Shown: positions 38,851 to 47,839, counted from the first letter of the stretch. The stretch is 64,000 nucleotides of DNA from Burkholderiales bacterium (GCA_016191525.1 JACPOK010000033.1:558001-622000), one strand, 5' to 3'. Numbers and translations are program-made. The notes: generated by a model not told the origin, from the letters alone.

Positions 38851-38952
38851 AATTCAATCAATAAAACAATTCGGTTGTGAGGCCACCATCTTCACTAATA
38901 CATTGCGGTCATTACCTCATTGTGACTGGAGTGCTGCATGAATTCAATCAAT
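38851..38952 (+). repeat. 12-bp direct repeat AATTCAATCAAT
   Basis: AATTCAATCAAT occurs at 38851-38862, between the divergent genes, and again at 38941-38952, immediately after the ATG of the Bug gene. The copies are 90 bases apart. It may be a binding-site pair for the LysR regulator or a chance duplication. Confidence 0.4.
38875..38904 (+). promoter_or_regulatory. Candidate promoter of the Bug/D-aminoacylase operon
   Basis: TTGTGA (38875-38880) and TACATT (38899-38904) are 18 bases apart and precede the ATG by about 33 bases. Each hexamer matches the sigma-70 consensus at four of six positions. The region is AT-rich compared with its surroundings. Confidence 0.35.
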
Positions 38953-39951
38953 GACAACGTCGCCATCCAGCGCCGCCGGATCCTGCGGGTGATGGGCGCG
39001 GCCTGCGCCATCGCCATGACCCCCCGCCTGGTCCTGGCCCAGGCCAACCACCCGTCCTATCCCAGCCGGCCGATCCGCCTGGTCGTTCCGTCCGCCGCCG
39101 GCGGCGCGCCCGATGCCATCTGCCGCGTGATGGGCAACGAACTCGCCACGGCCCTGGGCCAGCCCATCGTCATCGACAACAAGCCGGGCGCCGGCGGCGC
39201 GATTGGCATGACGGAAGTGGCGCGTGCCGCGGCCGACGGGTACACATTGGGATACGGCAACGTGGTCACGCTGGCCATCAACAAATCCCTTTACGCGAAA
39301 CTTCCCTATGAGCCTGATTCACTGACCAGCGTGGCGCTGCTCGGCACCGTGCAGAACGCCCTCGTTGTCCGCAAGGAACTGCCGGTCAACAGCGTGAAGG
39401 AACTGATCGAATACGCCAAGGCCAGGCCCGGCCGGCTGACCATGGGGTCGGCGGGAAATGGCACCACCGGACACCTGGGCGGGGAGCTTTTCAAGAGCCT
39501 GACCGGCACATTCATCACCCACGTGCCCTACCGCGGCAGTCCCCAGGCCATCCAGGACCTCATTGGCGGCCAGATCGACCTGATGTTCGACAACCTGTCG
39601 TCCATTGCGCCGCACATCAAGGACGGGCGCGTGAAGGCGCTGGGGGTCAGCGGTGCACGCCGCTCGCCCCTGCTTCCGCAGGTTCCCACGATCCAGGAAA
39701 GCGGCGTCAAGGGATATGAAACGACCGCCTGGGGCGGAATCGTTGGGCCCAAGGGCCTTCCTGAGGAGATCGTCACGCGCCTGAATGCCGAGATCAACCG
39801 CATCCTCGCGACACCCGCGGTCCGCTCCAAGTACGCCACCATGGCTTTCGAGACCATGGCCTCCCCGCCAAACCTTCTGAGAACGATGGCGATGATGGAG
39901 TCTCCGCGCTGGGCGGAAGTGATCAAGCGCTCGGGCGCCAAGGTGGAATGA
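38938..39951 (+). CDS. Tripartite tricarboxylate transporter receptor (Bug family)
   Basis: A 337-residue periplasmic receptor. A TAT-like leader (IQRRRILRVMGAACA) is followed by the Bug hallmarks PIRLVVPSAAGGAPDA, GQPIVIDNKPGAGGAIG and MGSAGNGTTGHLGGELFKS. It starts an operon with an N-acyl-D-amino-acid deacylase, overlapping it by 4 bases, so its ligand may be an N-acylated or D-amino acid. No TctAB permease genes are present. Confidence 0.9.
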   Translation: MNSINDNVAIQRRRILRVMGAACAIAMTPRLVLAQANHPSYPSRPIRLVVPSAAGGAPDAICRVMGNELATALGQPIVIDNKPGAGGAIGMTEVARAAADGYTLGYGNVVTLAINKSLYAKLPYEPDSLTSVALLGTVQNALVVRKELPVNSVKELIEYAKARPGRLTMGSAGNGTTGHLGGELFKSLTGTFITHVPYRGSPQAIQDLIGGQIDLMFDNLSSIAPHIKDGRVKALGVSGARRSPLLPQVPTIQESGVKGYETTAWGGIVGPKGLPEEIVTRLNAEINRILATPAVRSKYATMAFETMASPPNLLRTMAMMESPRWAEVIKRSGAKVE

Positions 39952-41396
39952 GCGCATCCCGGTACACGCGCGGCAGTTTCCTGCTGCGCGGCGGTGAGGT
40001 GGTCGATGGATCCGGCGCTCCCCGCTTCGCGGCTGACGTGGTGGTTGAAGGCAACCGGATCGTGGCGATCACGCCACCGGGCCTGGGCGAGGCGGATCGC
40101 GTCATCAGGGTGGATGGCAGGGTTGTCTGCCCCGGCTTCATCGACAGCCACTCGCACGATGACCTGCAGGTCTTGAAGCGCGCTGTCCCGCATCCCAAGT
40201 TGTCCCAGGGCGTATGCACCGTGGTGACGGGCAACTGCGGAATCAGCCTTGCACCGTTGGTGACGGACAAGCCGCCGCCACCGCTGGACATCCTTGGCAA
40301 CCAGGCCTACCGCTTTGACCGCTTTGCCGACTATCTGCGCGCAGTCGATGAGGCCCGGCCGTCCGTCAACGTGGTTCCCCTGGTGGGCCATATCAGCATC
40401 CGCATCAAGCATGTCGCCGACCTTTCACGCAGCGCCAATGCAGCCGAGATGGATGCCATGCGCCAGGAGGTCACGGATGCGCTTTCCGCCGGCGCCTTTG
40501 GCTTGTCCACCGGCGTCTACTACCCTCCGGCGCGCGCCGCGAGCACGGATGAATTGCTCGGTGTCTGCGCCGCACTCAAAGGACGGGACGCGGTTTTGGC
40601 AATGCACATCCGCGATGAAGCAGACGACGTTGAAGCCTCGCTTGAGGAAGCCCTGCACGTGGGCGCGCAAAGCGAGGCGCGGCTGGTCATCTCCCATCAC
40701 AAGGTGATGGGCGCGTCGAACCATGGCCGGACCGGGCGCACGCTGAAAATGATTGACGACGCGGCCACCCGGCAGAGCGTCTGCCTGGATTGCTATCCCT
40801 ATGAGGCGTCTTCCACCATGCTCGATGCCGAGAAGGCGGCGCGCACCGGCAACGTCCTCATCACCTGGTCCAGCCCGCACCCCGACGCGAGCGGCCGGAC
40901 GCTGGAATCGCTCGCCCGGGAATGGGGTGTCGGCCTGCAGGAAGCTGCCGGCAGGCTGATGCCGGGGGGCGCGATTTACTTTTCCATGTCGCAGCAGGAC
41001 GTGGACCGGGTCTTGTCCCACCCCGCCGCCATGATCGGCTCGGATGGCTTGCCACACGACAGCCGCCCGCATCCCCGACTGTGGGGCACCTTCCCAAGGG
41101 TGCTGGGGCACTACAGCCGGGACCGGAAGCTGTTTCCGCTTGAAGCGGCGGTGCACAAGATGACGGGCCTGCCCGCCCAGCGCTTTGGCCTGCGCGGCCG
41201 CGGGATCCTCGCCGAAGGAAACGCGGCGGACCTTGTCGTCTTTGACCCGGACCACATCCGGGAGGGATCGACCTATGAAAATCCGACAGGTCCCGCGATC
41301 GGCATCGACTGCGTCATCGTCAACGGCCAGATCGCCATGTGGAAAGGCGATGTTTTCAATTCACACGCCGGCCAACGCCTGGTGCCGCAGCCATGA
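39948..41396 (+). CDS. N-acyl-D-amino-acid deacylase (D-aminoacylase family)
   Basis: A 482-residue amidohydrolase. Zinc-site features match D-aminoacylases: HxH in DSHSHDDLQVL, a Cys ligand in GNCGISLAP (near residue 99), His in ISHHKVMG (near residue 247) and the catalytic Asp in MIGSDGLPHDSRPHPR. Such enzymes release D-amino acids from N-acylated forms. ATGA overlaps link it to the receptor gene before and the cyclodeaminase-like gene after, forming one translationally coupled set. Confidence 0.9.
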   Translation: MSASRYTRGSFLLRGGEVVDGSGAPRFAADVVVEGNRIVAITPPGLGEADRVIRVDGRVVCPGFIDSHSHDDLQVLKRAVPHPKLSQGVCTVVTGNCGISLAPLVTDKPPPPLDILGNQAYRFDRFADYLRAVDEARPSVNVVPLVGHISIRIKHVADLSRSANAAEMDAMRQEVTDALSAGAFGLSTGVYYPPARAASTDELLGVCAALKGRDAVLAMHIRDEADDVEASLEEALHVGAQSEARLVISHHKVMGASNHGRTGRTLKMIDDAATRQSVCLDCYPYEASSTMLDAEKAARTGNVLITWSSPHPDASGRTLESLAREWGVGLQEAAGRLMPGGAIYFSMSQQDVDRVLSHPAAMIGSDGLPHDSRPHPRLWGTFPRVLGHYSRDRKLFPLEAAVHKMTGLPAQRFGLRGRGILAEGNAADLVVFDPDHIREGSTYENPTGPAIGIDCVIVNGQIAMWKGDVFNSHAGQRLVPQP

Positions 41397-42343
41397 GCCC
41401 CGCCTACCATGACGATGCCCTCGTCGCATCCCTGCTGGACTACACGGGCGTGCGATGCGTACTCGAGGAGGCCTTCGCCGATCTGGCGCTCGGCGCGGCA
41501 GGAATTTTTCCCCGCACGCGTTCCGACTGCGGGGATGTGAAGCTGAGCGCCATGGGGGCGATCTGGCCGGCAAAAGGTGTTGCGGGCGCCAAGGTGTATC
41601 CCACCGTGGAGGGCCAGTTCAGTTTCCTGATCAACCTGTTCGACCTGAAGCGTTGCGAGCCGCTGGCCATCCTGCAGGCGAACGAAGTGACCCGGTTGCG
41701 CACCGCGGCGATTGTCAACCTGGTCGCCCTGCGGGTGGTACCGAAGACTGCCAGGAAGCTGGCCGTCATCGGCGCCGGAGTCCAGGGCAAATCGATCGCC
41801 GAGGCCCTGCTGCAGAACTTCAAGTTTTCGCAGGTCTGTTTCGTGGACCCGGCGGTCAAGGCCGTTGCGCTTGAGCAGTGGTCGCGCTGCCTTCCCGTCC
41901 AGCCCATTCTGTGCAGCGCGGAAGAGGCTGTGCGGGGCGCGGACATGGTTGTGACAGCGAGCCGGTCCAAGGTGCCCGTTTTTGATGGCAGCTGGCTCAA
42001 ACCCGGCGCGTTTGTCGCCGCCGTCGGCGTCAGCCTGCCGAATGGGCGGGAACTGGACGACCTCACCCTGGCCCGGGCCGGCCGCGTGATCGTCGAATGG
42101 AAACCCCAGAGCCTGGCCGAGGCCGGCGAGATCGTACTGGGCAAGGCGTCAGGCGCACTGGAATCCGGAAAAATCATTGACCTGCCCGACCTCTACCGCG
42201 GGCAGCGGCACTGGCGCGCCGCGCCAAGTGAAATCGTGGTATTCAAGAGCGTGGGAGTTGGCCTGGCCGATGTCGCCACCGCCTGGCTGGCCGTCCAGCG
42301 CATGGCCGCCCGGTCGCCCGAGGTTCAGGAGATTCGGGCATGA
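41393..42343 (+). CDS. Ornithine cyclodeaminase / mu-crystallin family protein
   Basis: A 316-residue protein with the OCD-family pattern: RLRTAAIVNLVALRV for substrate and cofactor contacts, a Rossmann motif VIGAGVQGKSIAEALLQ, and the late EIVVFKSVGVGLADVATAWL. Family members are cyclodeaminases, ketimine reductases or opine-type dehydrogenases. With a D-amino-acid dehydrogenase next door, a ketimine/imino-acid reductase role is reasonable. The ATG at 41393 overlaps the deacylase stop; the earlier ATG at 41339 lies inside it. Confidence 0.87.
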   Translation: MSPAYHDDALVASLLDYTGVRCVLEEAFADLALGAAGIFPRTRSDCGDVKLSAMGAIWPAKGVAGAKVYPTVEGQFSFLINLFDLKRCEPLAILQANEVTRLRTAAIVNLVALRVVPKTARKLAVIGAGVQGKSIAEALLQNFKFSQVCFVDPAVKAVALEQWSRCLPVQPILCSAEEAVRGADMVVTASRSKVPVFDGSWLKPGAFVAAVGVSLPNGRELDDLTLARAGRVIVEWKPQSLAEAGEIVLGKASGALESGKIIDLPDLYRGQRHWRAAPSEIVVFKSVGVGLADVATAWLAVQRMAARSPEVQEIRA

Positions 42344-43596
42344 AGATCTGCGTCATCGGTGCGGGTGTCGTCGGGTGCGCCACGGCGTACCAGCTGTCGC
42401 GCATTGGCCATGAGGTCACGCTGGTGGATTCGGCGCCCGGGCCGGCTGCCGGGGCCAGCTTCGCCAACGGCGCCCAGCTGAGCTACAGCTACGTCGAGCC
42501 CCTGGCCAACCCGTCCACGTTCAGGGCTATCCCGAAAATGCTGCTGGACCCGCAATCGCCGCTGGGCTTGCGTTTTCGCGCCGATTCCAGCCAATGGCGA
42601 TGGATCGCTTCATTCCTGCGCAGTTGCACCCCGGCACGCTCGCGCCGGGGATCCCTCGCCCTGTTGGCAACCGCTTCACTGAGCCGGCAGGCCAACGACC
42701 GCTGGATGAATGAAGACGGGCTGGACTTTGCGGTCCAGCGAAATGGCAAGCTCGTTCTTTGCCCGGACGCGGCCAGCCTGCAACATCAATCGAAACAGGT
42801 ACAGCTTCAAGCCGCACACGGCGCGGAGCAGGCGCTGCTAACGCGGGACGGATGCATCGCCCTTGAACCGGCGCTCAGGTCGCACCCGGATTTCGTGGGC
42901 GGCGTGTGGACGCCCAGCGAGTGTGCGGCTGATCCACGCGCGTACTGCAAGTCACTGGTCAACATTGCGGCTTCCCGTGGCCTTCGAACTTTATGGTCGA
43001 CAAGGGCCACGCGGTTTGTGATCAAGGGCCATCGCGCCGGATGCCTCCAGACGACCGCCGGCGACCTGGTCGCGGACGCTTTCGTGCTGGCCACCGGCAT
43101 CCACGCGCCCGAGCTGGCCAGGCAGCTCGGTGAGTCAATACTCATCGAGCCCATCAAGGGCTTCAGCCTGACTCTTGAGATAAAAAAGGGACGGCGCGGC
43201 CCTGCGACCAGCATCACGGACCTGGCCCGGAAAACCGTTCTTGCGCCGCTGGATGGCAAATTGCGGATAGCGGCATTCGCGGAGCTGGGCCGCACGGACC
43301 TGAAGATTCCGCCGCATCGCCTTCGGCAAATGATGCAAACGGTCGAAGCAATTTACCCGGGCCTGTGCGATTTCACCGAACCCAATGCCTGGGCGGGCCT
43401 GCGTCCGGCCACGCCTGATTCACTGCCCATCGTGCGGCAGTCACGCATTGCCAATGTGTTCCTGAACGCCGGGCATGGCGCCCTGGGCTTCACCCTGGCG
43501 GCGGGATGCGCGGTGCAGGTCACCGAGGCGATTCACGACGCGCGGGCCATGCACTCGACCGCGGCAACCGCGGTCTTTCCCACTTTGGCTCACTGA
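42340..43596 (+). CDS. FAD-dependent D-amino-acid dehydrogenase (DadA-like)
   Basis: A 418-residue DAO-family flavoprotein. The FAD-binding motif is at the N-terminus (VIGAGVVGCATAYQLS, with E/D near residue 32). DadA-like features are GASFANGAQLSYSYVEPLA, a central substrate domain, PIKGFSLTLE, and the C-terminal WAGLRPATPDSLPIV and GHGALGFTLAAG. It deaminates D-amino acids to 2-keto acids, passing electrons to the respiratory chain. ATGA overlap with the previous gene. Confidence 0.9.
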   Translation: MKICVIGAGVVGCATAYQLSRIGHEVTLVDSAPGPAAGASFANGAQLSYSYVEPLANPSTFRAIPKMLLDPQSPLGLRFRADSSQWRWIASFLRSCTPARSRRGSLALLATASLSRQANDRWMNEDGLDFAVQRNGKLVLCPDAASLQHQSKQVQLQAAHGAEQALLTRDGCIALEPALRSHPDFVGGVWTPSECAADPRAYCKSLVNIAASRGLRTLWSTRATRFVIKGHRAGCLQTTAGDLVADAFVLATGIHAPELARQLGESILIEPIKGFSLTLEIKKGRRGPATSITDLARKTVLAPLDGKLRIAAFAELGRTDLKIPPHRLRQMMQTVEAIYPGLCDFTEPNAWAGLRPATPDSLPIVRQSRIANVFLNAGHGALGFTLAAGCAVQVTEAIHDARAMHSTAATAVFPTLAH

Positions 43597-43606
43597 AGAG
43601 GACCCC

Positions 43607-44563
43607 ATGACGACTTGCAGACTTCTTGCTGCGGTGGTGTTCGGCTTGGCGATGGCCATGACCGGGTGCGCGCAGCGGCCGCAGCCGATCGCGCCCTCGT
43701 CCCTCACCATGTCCACTGGCGCCGCAGGCGGCACATTCGTCGAATACGGGGACCGCCTCGCGAAACTGATGTCGACGGCCACATCCGTCACCGTCACCAC
43801 GCGCAACAGCGGCGGTTCGCTGGACAATCTGAGGTGCCTGAACGAGGGAAAATGCGACCTGGCCCTGGTCGCCATGGCTTCGGCCTACGAAGCGTGGCAC
43901 GGCCTGCAGTGGACGAAGGACAAGCCGCTGCGAGGCTACTCGGTGATGTTGCCCATGTACGAGACCCCGTTTCATCTTGCCACCACGCAGGCAAGCCAGG
44001 TCACCCGGTTCGAGCAGCTGGCGGGCAGGAAAGTGGGGGTGGGCCCCAAGGGCGGCGCCAACGAGCTGATTTTTTCCGCCTTGGGCGCGACCCTGAACCC
44101 GCCACCGGAAATGGTCTACGGAACCCCGACCGAAATGGCCGATGGTGTCATTCGCGGTAGCATCACCGCCTTCTTCTTTGGCGCCGGCGCGCCCGTTCCG
44201 GCCTATCGTGACATCGCGGAGCGTTCATCCATCGTTTTCCTCCCGATCGCAGGGGCTGCTTTGGCCAGCGCGCAAAAGACGTTTCCCTACCTGACCAACA
44301 CGGTGCTCCCTGCAAACTCGTACAAGGGCCAGGTCCAGCCCGTTCCCACCCTCGGTCTCTGGAACTTCATCCTGGTGAGAAACGAAATTCCTGCGGATGT
44401 GGTCTACGCGCTGACGCGCTCGACGTTCGTACGCAATGACCTGGCCACCGTGGTTCATCCAACTGCGGTCCAGACGAAGCCCGAAAACCTCAATGCCAAC
44501 ACTTTTCTGCCGATTCACCCCGGGGCCCTGCGGTACTACAAGGAAGCGGGTGCGGCCCCATAG
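43607..44563 (+). CDS. TAXI-family TRAP solute receptor, lipoprotein, without membrane subunits
   Basis: A 318-residue receptor of the TAXI group of TRAP transporters (MSTGAAGGTFVEYGDRLAKL, VTVTTRNSGGSLDNLRCLNEG, KVGVGPKGGANELIF). The leader ends MTGC with a probable lipidated C21. TAXI receptors normally pair with a fused DctQM-type permease, which is not encoded here. The ATG at 43607 follows dadA by 10 bases, so it belongs to the D-amino-acid operon. Confidence 0.85.
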   Translation: MTTCRLLAAVVFGLAMAMTGCAQRPQPIAPSSLTMSTGAAGGTFVEYGDRLAKLMSTATSVTVTTRNSGGSLDNLRCLNEGKCDLALVAMASAYEAWHGLQWTKDKPLRGYSVMLPMYETPFHLATTQASQVTRFEQLAGRKVGVGPKGGANELIFSALGATLNPPPEMVYGTPTEMADGVIRGSITAFFFGAGAPVPAYRDIAERSSIVFLPIAGAALASAQKTFPYLTNTVLPANSYKGQVQPVPTLGLWNFILVRNEIPADVVYALTRSTFVRNDLATVVHPTAVQTKPENLNANTFLPIHPGALRYYKEAGAAP

Positions 44564-44626
44564 CGATCCGCGTTGCCGCCTGCCCACTTGCCTAGAATGG
44601 CTGGCAACAACCAGGAGGAGGCAACC

Positions 44627-45769
44627 ATGGCACTACGCGCAGGCAACCGCGACGCTCCCGACAGCGGCCACAGTGACGACGGTGGCGAGGACGGCACCGC
44701 AGCCATCACTGCAGCGCAGGCGACAGCCCTGCGGAGCGGCGTGGCCTGGCTCTGGGCGGCGCTGCTGCTGGCCGCGCTGATGATGGTCGAGCCTTTCCTG
44801 CACCTGCGCTCGCCCTTCATCATGCTTGGCATCTATGTCGCGACGCTCGTGTGCGGCGCCATCGGCATCGTCACCGCCAACCGCGCGCTGCAAGGGCGCA
44901 GCAGCATCATCGGCATCCTCTTTTTATTCCTGCCGCTGTTCAACGTGGTCGCGCTGATGATGAGCCTCACGCCCGCGCGGGCGGCACTGCGCCGAAACCA
45001 GCTGAATGAGGAGGCCGATCGCCTGCTGGCGGCCGAGCAGGAGCGCCTGAAGCGCCGCGAGGCCTCGCGCAAGCTGGACGCCGCATCCGCGCCGCAGACG
45101 GCGGCAAGGACTGCCGCGAAACCTGCGCCTCCCAAGCCGAACGACCGCATTGCGCGTGCCGTCGCCTATGTCAAGCACGCGGGCCTGGGCGACCTGCCTG
45201 AAGGCCAGATCCTCAATATCAGGACCACGGCCGGCGGCCCGGAGATACCGGAGCAGGACCTGCCCGTGGTGCGCACCGCCAAGGGCGCGTTCGCGCTCTT
45301 CTACGCGGTGGACGAAGGCGCGCATTTCAGCTTTATCTCCAGGGGTGAACTGCAGGCCGCCGGCATCACGGGCGATGCGCTGCATGCCATCGGGCTGGCC
45401 AACCTCACCGCTATCGCCAACGGCGGCGCGCCCGGCCTCTCGCTCACACCAGCCGGCACAGTGCACGGGCTGGTGATGGGAGGCAACTACGAGGCCAGCC
45501 TGATGGTGGTCGACGCACTATGGGACGGCATGCTCAAGCCCTACACGCCCAACGGCGCTGTCGCCGTGGTGCCTTCACGCGATGTCTGCGCTTTCTGCGA
45601 CGCCGGCTCGGCCGACGGCATCGCACACCTGCGCAACATCGTCGCCAACGTATCGCAGGGCGGTGACCGCCTGCTCAGCGACAAGCTCTACATTCGCACG
45701 AACCAGCGCTGGCTGGAATACACGGGCGGCGGCAAGCCCGAACTCGCGCCGCTGGAATTCAGCCTGTAG
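44627..45769 (+). CDS. Membrane protein with DUF1444-like (YtpQ) C-terminal domain
   Basis: A 380-residue protein of unknown function. Three hydrophobic segments lie near residues 38-58, 63-84 and 96-118. A basic, charged helix (residues about 125-160, rich in Arg, Glu and Ala) and an Ala/Pro linker lead to a soluble C-terminal domain of about 200 residues. That domain (LPVVRTAKGAFALFYAVDEG, ALHAIGLANL, WLEY near the end) resembles the YtpQ/UPF0354 family. The ATG at 44627 is preceded by GGAGGAGG, deciding the start over earlier ATGs at 44573 and 44597. It stands alone, convergent with azlD. Confidence 0.65.
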   Translation: MALRAGNRDAPDSGHSDDGGEDGTAAITAAQATALRSGVAWLWAALLLAALMMVEPFLHLRSPFIMLGIYVATLVCGAIGIVTANRALQGRSSIIGILFLFLPLFNVVALMMSLTPARAALRRNQLNEEADRLLAAEQERLKRREASRKLDAASAPQTAARTAAKPAPPKPNDRIARAVAYVKHAGLGDLPEGQILNIRTTAGGPEIPEQDLPVVRTAKGAFALFYAVDEGAHFSFISRGELQAAGITGDALHAIGLANLTAIANGGAPGLSLTPAGTVHGLVMGGNYEASLMVVDALWDGMLKPYTPNGAVAVVPSRDVCAFCDAGSADGIAHLRNIVANVSQGGDRLLSDKLYIRTNQRWLEYTGGGKPELAPLEFSL

Positions 45770-45779
45770 CCCGCCTGCC

Positions 45780-46109
45780 CTACCACCCCAGGCCGAACTT
45801 CAACGCCAGCATCACCCCCGTCCCGCAGACGATGGTGCCGAAAAGGCTGCGCCGCCACGCATAGAACATCAGGCCCGCCAGCGCGCCGAAGATGCGCGGG
45901 TCGCGCCACGTGTCGATCAGGTGGCCCTGCGTCAGCACCAGCTCCGGCGCCACAACCGCGGCCAGGGCGGCGACGGGCGCATAGCGCAGCCCTTCACGCA
46001 GCCAGCGCGGCATCGGCAGTTCCTGCTCGGCCAACAGGAAGGACGAGCGGCACAGCAAGATGACGACCGCCATGCCCAGCGTGGTGATGAAAATCTCCAT
46101 GGCGGTCAT
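45780..46109 (-). CDS. azlD: AzlD-family small subunit of branched-chain amino-acid exporter
   Basis: A 109-residue protein with three or four membrane segments: TLGMAVVILLCRSSFLL, VAALAAVVAPELVL and FGTIVCGTGVMLALKFGLGW. The family member AzlD forms an amino-acid exporter with AzlC. The ATG at 46109 overlaps the azlC stop by 4 bases. The long open frame continuing upstream is antisense-type readthrough of azlC. Confidence 0.85.
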   Translation of the reverse strand: MTAMEIFITTLGMAVVILLCRSSFLLAEQELPMPRWLREGLRYAPVAALAAVVAPELVLTQGHLIDTWRDPRIFGALAGLMFYAWRRSLFGTIVCGTGVMLALKFGLGW

Positions 46110-46780
46110 GGCTTCGGCCTCGCGCGCGCGGCGCCCACACGGTCGCTCAGCACACCCACGGCCACCGCGGCCGCGATCGCCACCACGACGTTCAGCTTCA
46201 GCGGCAACGCGTAGGCCGCCACCGCGGCGCACGCCGCCATCACCGCCGCCACCCATGACGACGGGCTGCGCAACTGCGTGCACGTCAGGGCCAGCAGCGC
46301 CATCGTGCCGGCGAAGCCCAGCCCCCAGGAGGCCGGGATACCGTGGCCCACAAGAATGCCGGTGATGATGGAAAGCTGCCAGACGATGAAGGTCACCACC
46401 GCGCTGCCCAGGAAATAGTCCTCGTGCCGGCAGCCGGGCACCGGCTCGGAAAAGCGCCGGGCAAAGATCGCGAAGTTGGTGTCGCCCATCAGGAAACTCA
46501 GCACGATGCGCCGCTTCAGCGGCAGGTGGGCGAAGTAAGGGCGGTAGTGAAAGCTGAACGCCATGAACCGCAGGCTGACGCACAGCGTGGTGGCCCAGAC
46601 CACCCACATCGGCGCATCCGCCGCGATCAATGGCAGCGCCGCGATCTGCGCCGAGCCCGCGTACGTGACAACGGACATGAAGACAGCCAGCGGCACGCCC
46701 ATGCCGCTCTTGGCCATGGCCACGCCGGCCACCACGCCCCACGCGCCGATGCCGATGGCCATCGGGGCCGAGTCGCGCAC
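46106..46780 (-). CDS. azlC: AzlC-family branched-chain amino-acid exporter large subunit (start uncertain)
   Basis: At least 224 residues, a membrane protein with AzlC signatures (SVVTYAGSAQIAALPLI, LVSLRFMAF-like CVSLRFMAFSFHY, FLMGDTNFAIF). The GTG at 46780 is the first usual start, yet upstream in-frame codons still read like an AzlC N-terminus (LAFTRRPLFREG) back to the stop codon of the preceding Bug gene at 46862-46864, with no ATG, GTG or TTG in between. The true start may be a rarer codon such as CTG, or the protein may be slightly shortened. Operon order is VOC protein, Bug, azlC, azlD. Confidence 0.82.
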   Translation of the reverse strand: MRDSAPMAIGIGAWGVVAGVAMAKSGMGVPLAVFMSVVTYAGSAQIAALPLIAADAPMWVVWATTLCVSLRFMAFSFHYRPYFAHLPLKRRIVLSFLMGDTNFAIFARRFSEPVPGCRHEDYFLGSAVVTFIVWQLSIITGILVGHGIPASWGLGFAGTMALLALTCTQLRSPSSWVAAVMAACAAVAAYALPLKLNVVVAIAAAVAVGVLSDRVGAARARPKP

Positions 46781-46861
46781 GCCCTCACGGAACAGGGGCC
46801 GGCGGGTGAAGGCCAGCGCTTGTGCCCACAGCGATGCGAGACGGGATGCCAGAGGTACGCC

Positions 46862-47839
46862 CTACTCCGCCTGCACACCCGCCGCAGCCACAGCCTTGCG
46901 GTTCACCTCGATGTCCCGCGTCACATGCGCGCGGAACGCCTCCGCTGTCGACGCATGGGGCACGGCGCCGTTCGTCTCAAAGGCCTGCCGCAATTCTGCG
47001 CGCTGCAGCGCCTGCGCCAGTGACTTCGAGAGCGCATCAGTCACCCGTGCCGGCAGCCCCCTGGGCGCCATCAGCCCGATCCAGCTGGCGAACTCAAAGC
47101 CGGGCACCGCCGCTTCGATGGCGGGCGTTTCACCCAGCGGCTTCAGGCTGGCGGCCATGCTGTGGCCCAGCAGGCGCAAGCGCCCCGCGGCCACCAGCGA
47201 CATGGCGGCGGGCGCGGGCGTCAGCACCCAGTCGGTCTCGCCCGAGACCACCGAAGCCACGCCCTGGCTGCCGCCCTTGTAGGGAACGTGCAGCGACTTG
47301 AACCCGCCGAACGCCTGCAGCGCGGCCCCCGCCAGGTGGCTGGCCGAGCCGATGCCTGCGGAAGCCATGTTGGTCTGGCCGTTCTTCGCCTTGCAGTAGG
47401 CGATGAGCTGCGCCGTGGTCTGCACCGGCAGCGCCGGGTTGCACACCAGCACATTGGGCAGCAGCGCCATGAGCGAGATGAAATCAAAATCGCGCAGCGG
47501 CTGGTAGCTCACGGCCTTCTGCAACAGCGGGGCCACGGTGATCGCGCTGGTCGAGCCGACCAGCAGGGTGTAGCCGTCAGGCGCGGCGGTGCGCGCAATC
47601 TCGACGCCGAGCGCGCCGGCCGCTCCCGCACGGTTGTCCATCACGAAGGGCTGCGGCAACGCCTTCGCCATTTCCGCGCACACCACCCGGCCAATGGTAT
47701 CCACCGAGCTGCCCGGCGCGTTGGGAATGACCACCTTGACCGGGCGGTCCGGGTAGCTGGCCTGCGCCCATGCCGGAAGGCACAGCGCCGCGGCACTGGT
47801 GGCCAGCAGTTGCCGCCGGGGAATGGAATGGCCCGGCAT
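46862..47839 (-). CDS. Tripartite tricarboxylate transporter receptor (Bug family)
   Basis: A 325-residue periplasmic receptor. The leader IPRRQLLATSAAALCLPAWA is followed by YPDRPVKVVIPNAPGSS and QPFVMDNRAGAAGALGVEIA, typical Bug segments. The ATG overlaps the stop of the VOC gene by one base (TGATG), and the stop is in frame with the azlC reading frame directly downstream. No TctAB permease is nearby. Confidence 0.88.
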   Translation of the reverse strand: MPGHSIPRRQLLATSAAALCLPAWAQASYPDRPVKVVIPNAPGSSVDTIGRVVCAEMAKALPQPFVMDNRAGAAGALGVEIARTAAPDGYTLLVGSTSAITVAPLLQKAVSYQPLRDFDFISLMALLPNVLVCNPALPVQTTAQLIAYCKAKNGQTNMASAGIGSASHLAGAALQAFGGFKSLHVPYKGGSQGVASVVSGETDWVLTPAPAAMSLVAAGRLRLLGHSMAASLKPLGETPAIEAAVPGFEFASWIGLMAPRGLPARVTDALSKSLAQALQRAELRQAFETNGAVPHASTAEAFRAHVTRDIEVNRKAVAAAGVQAE

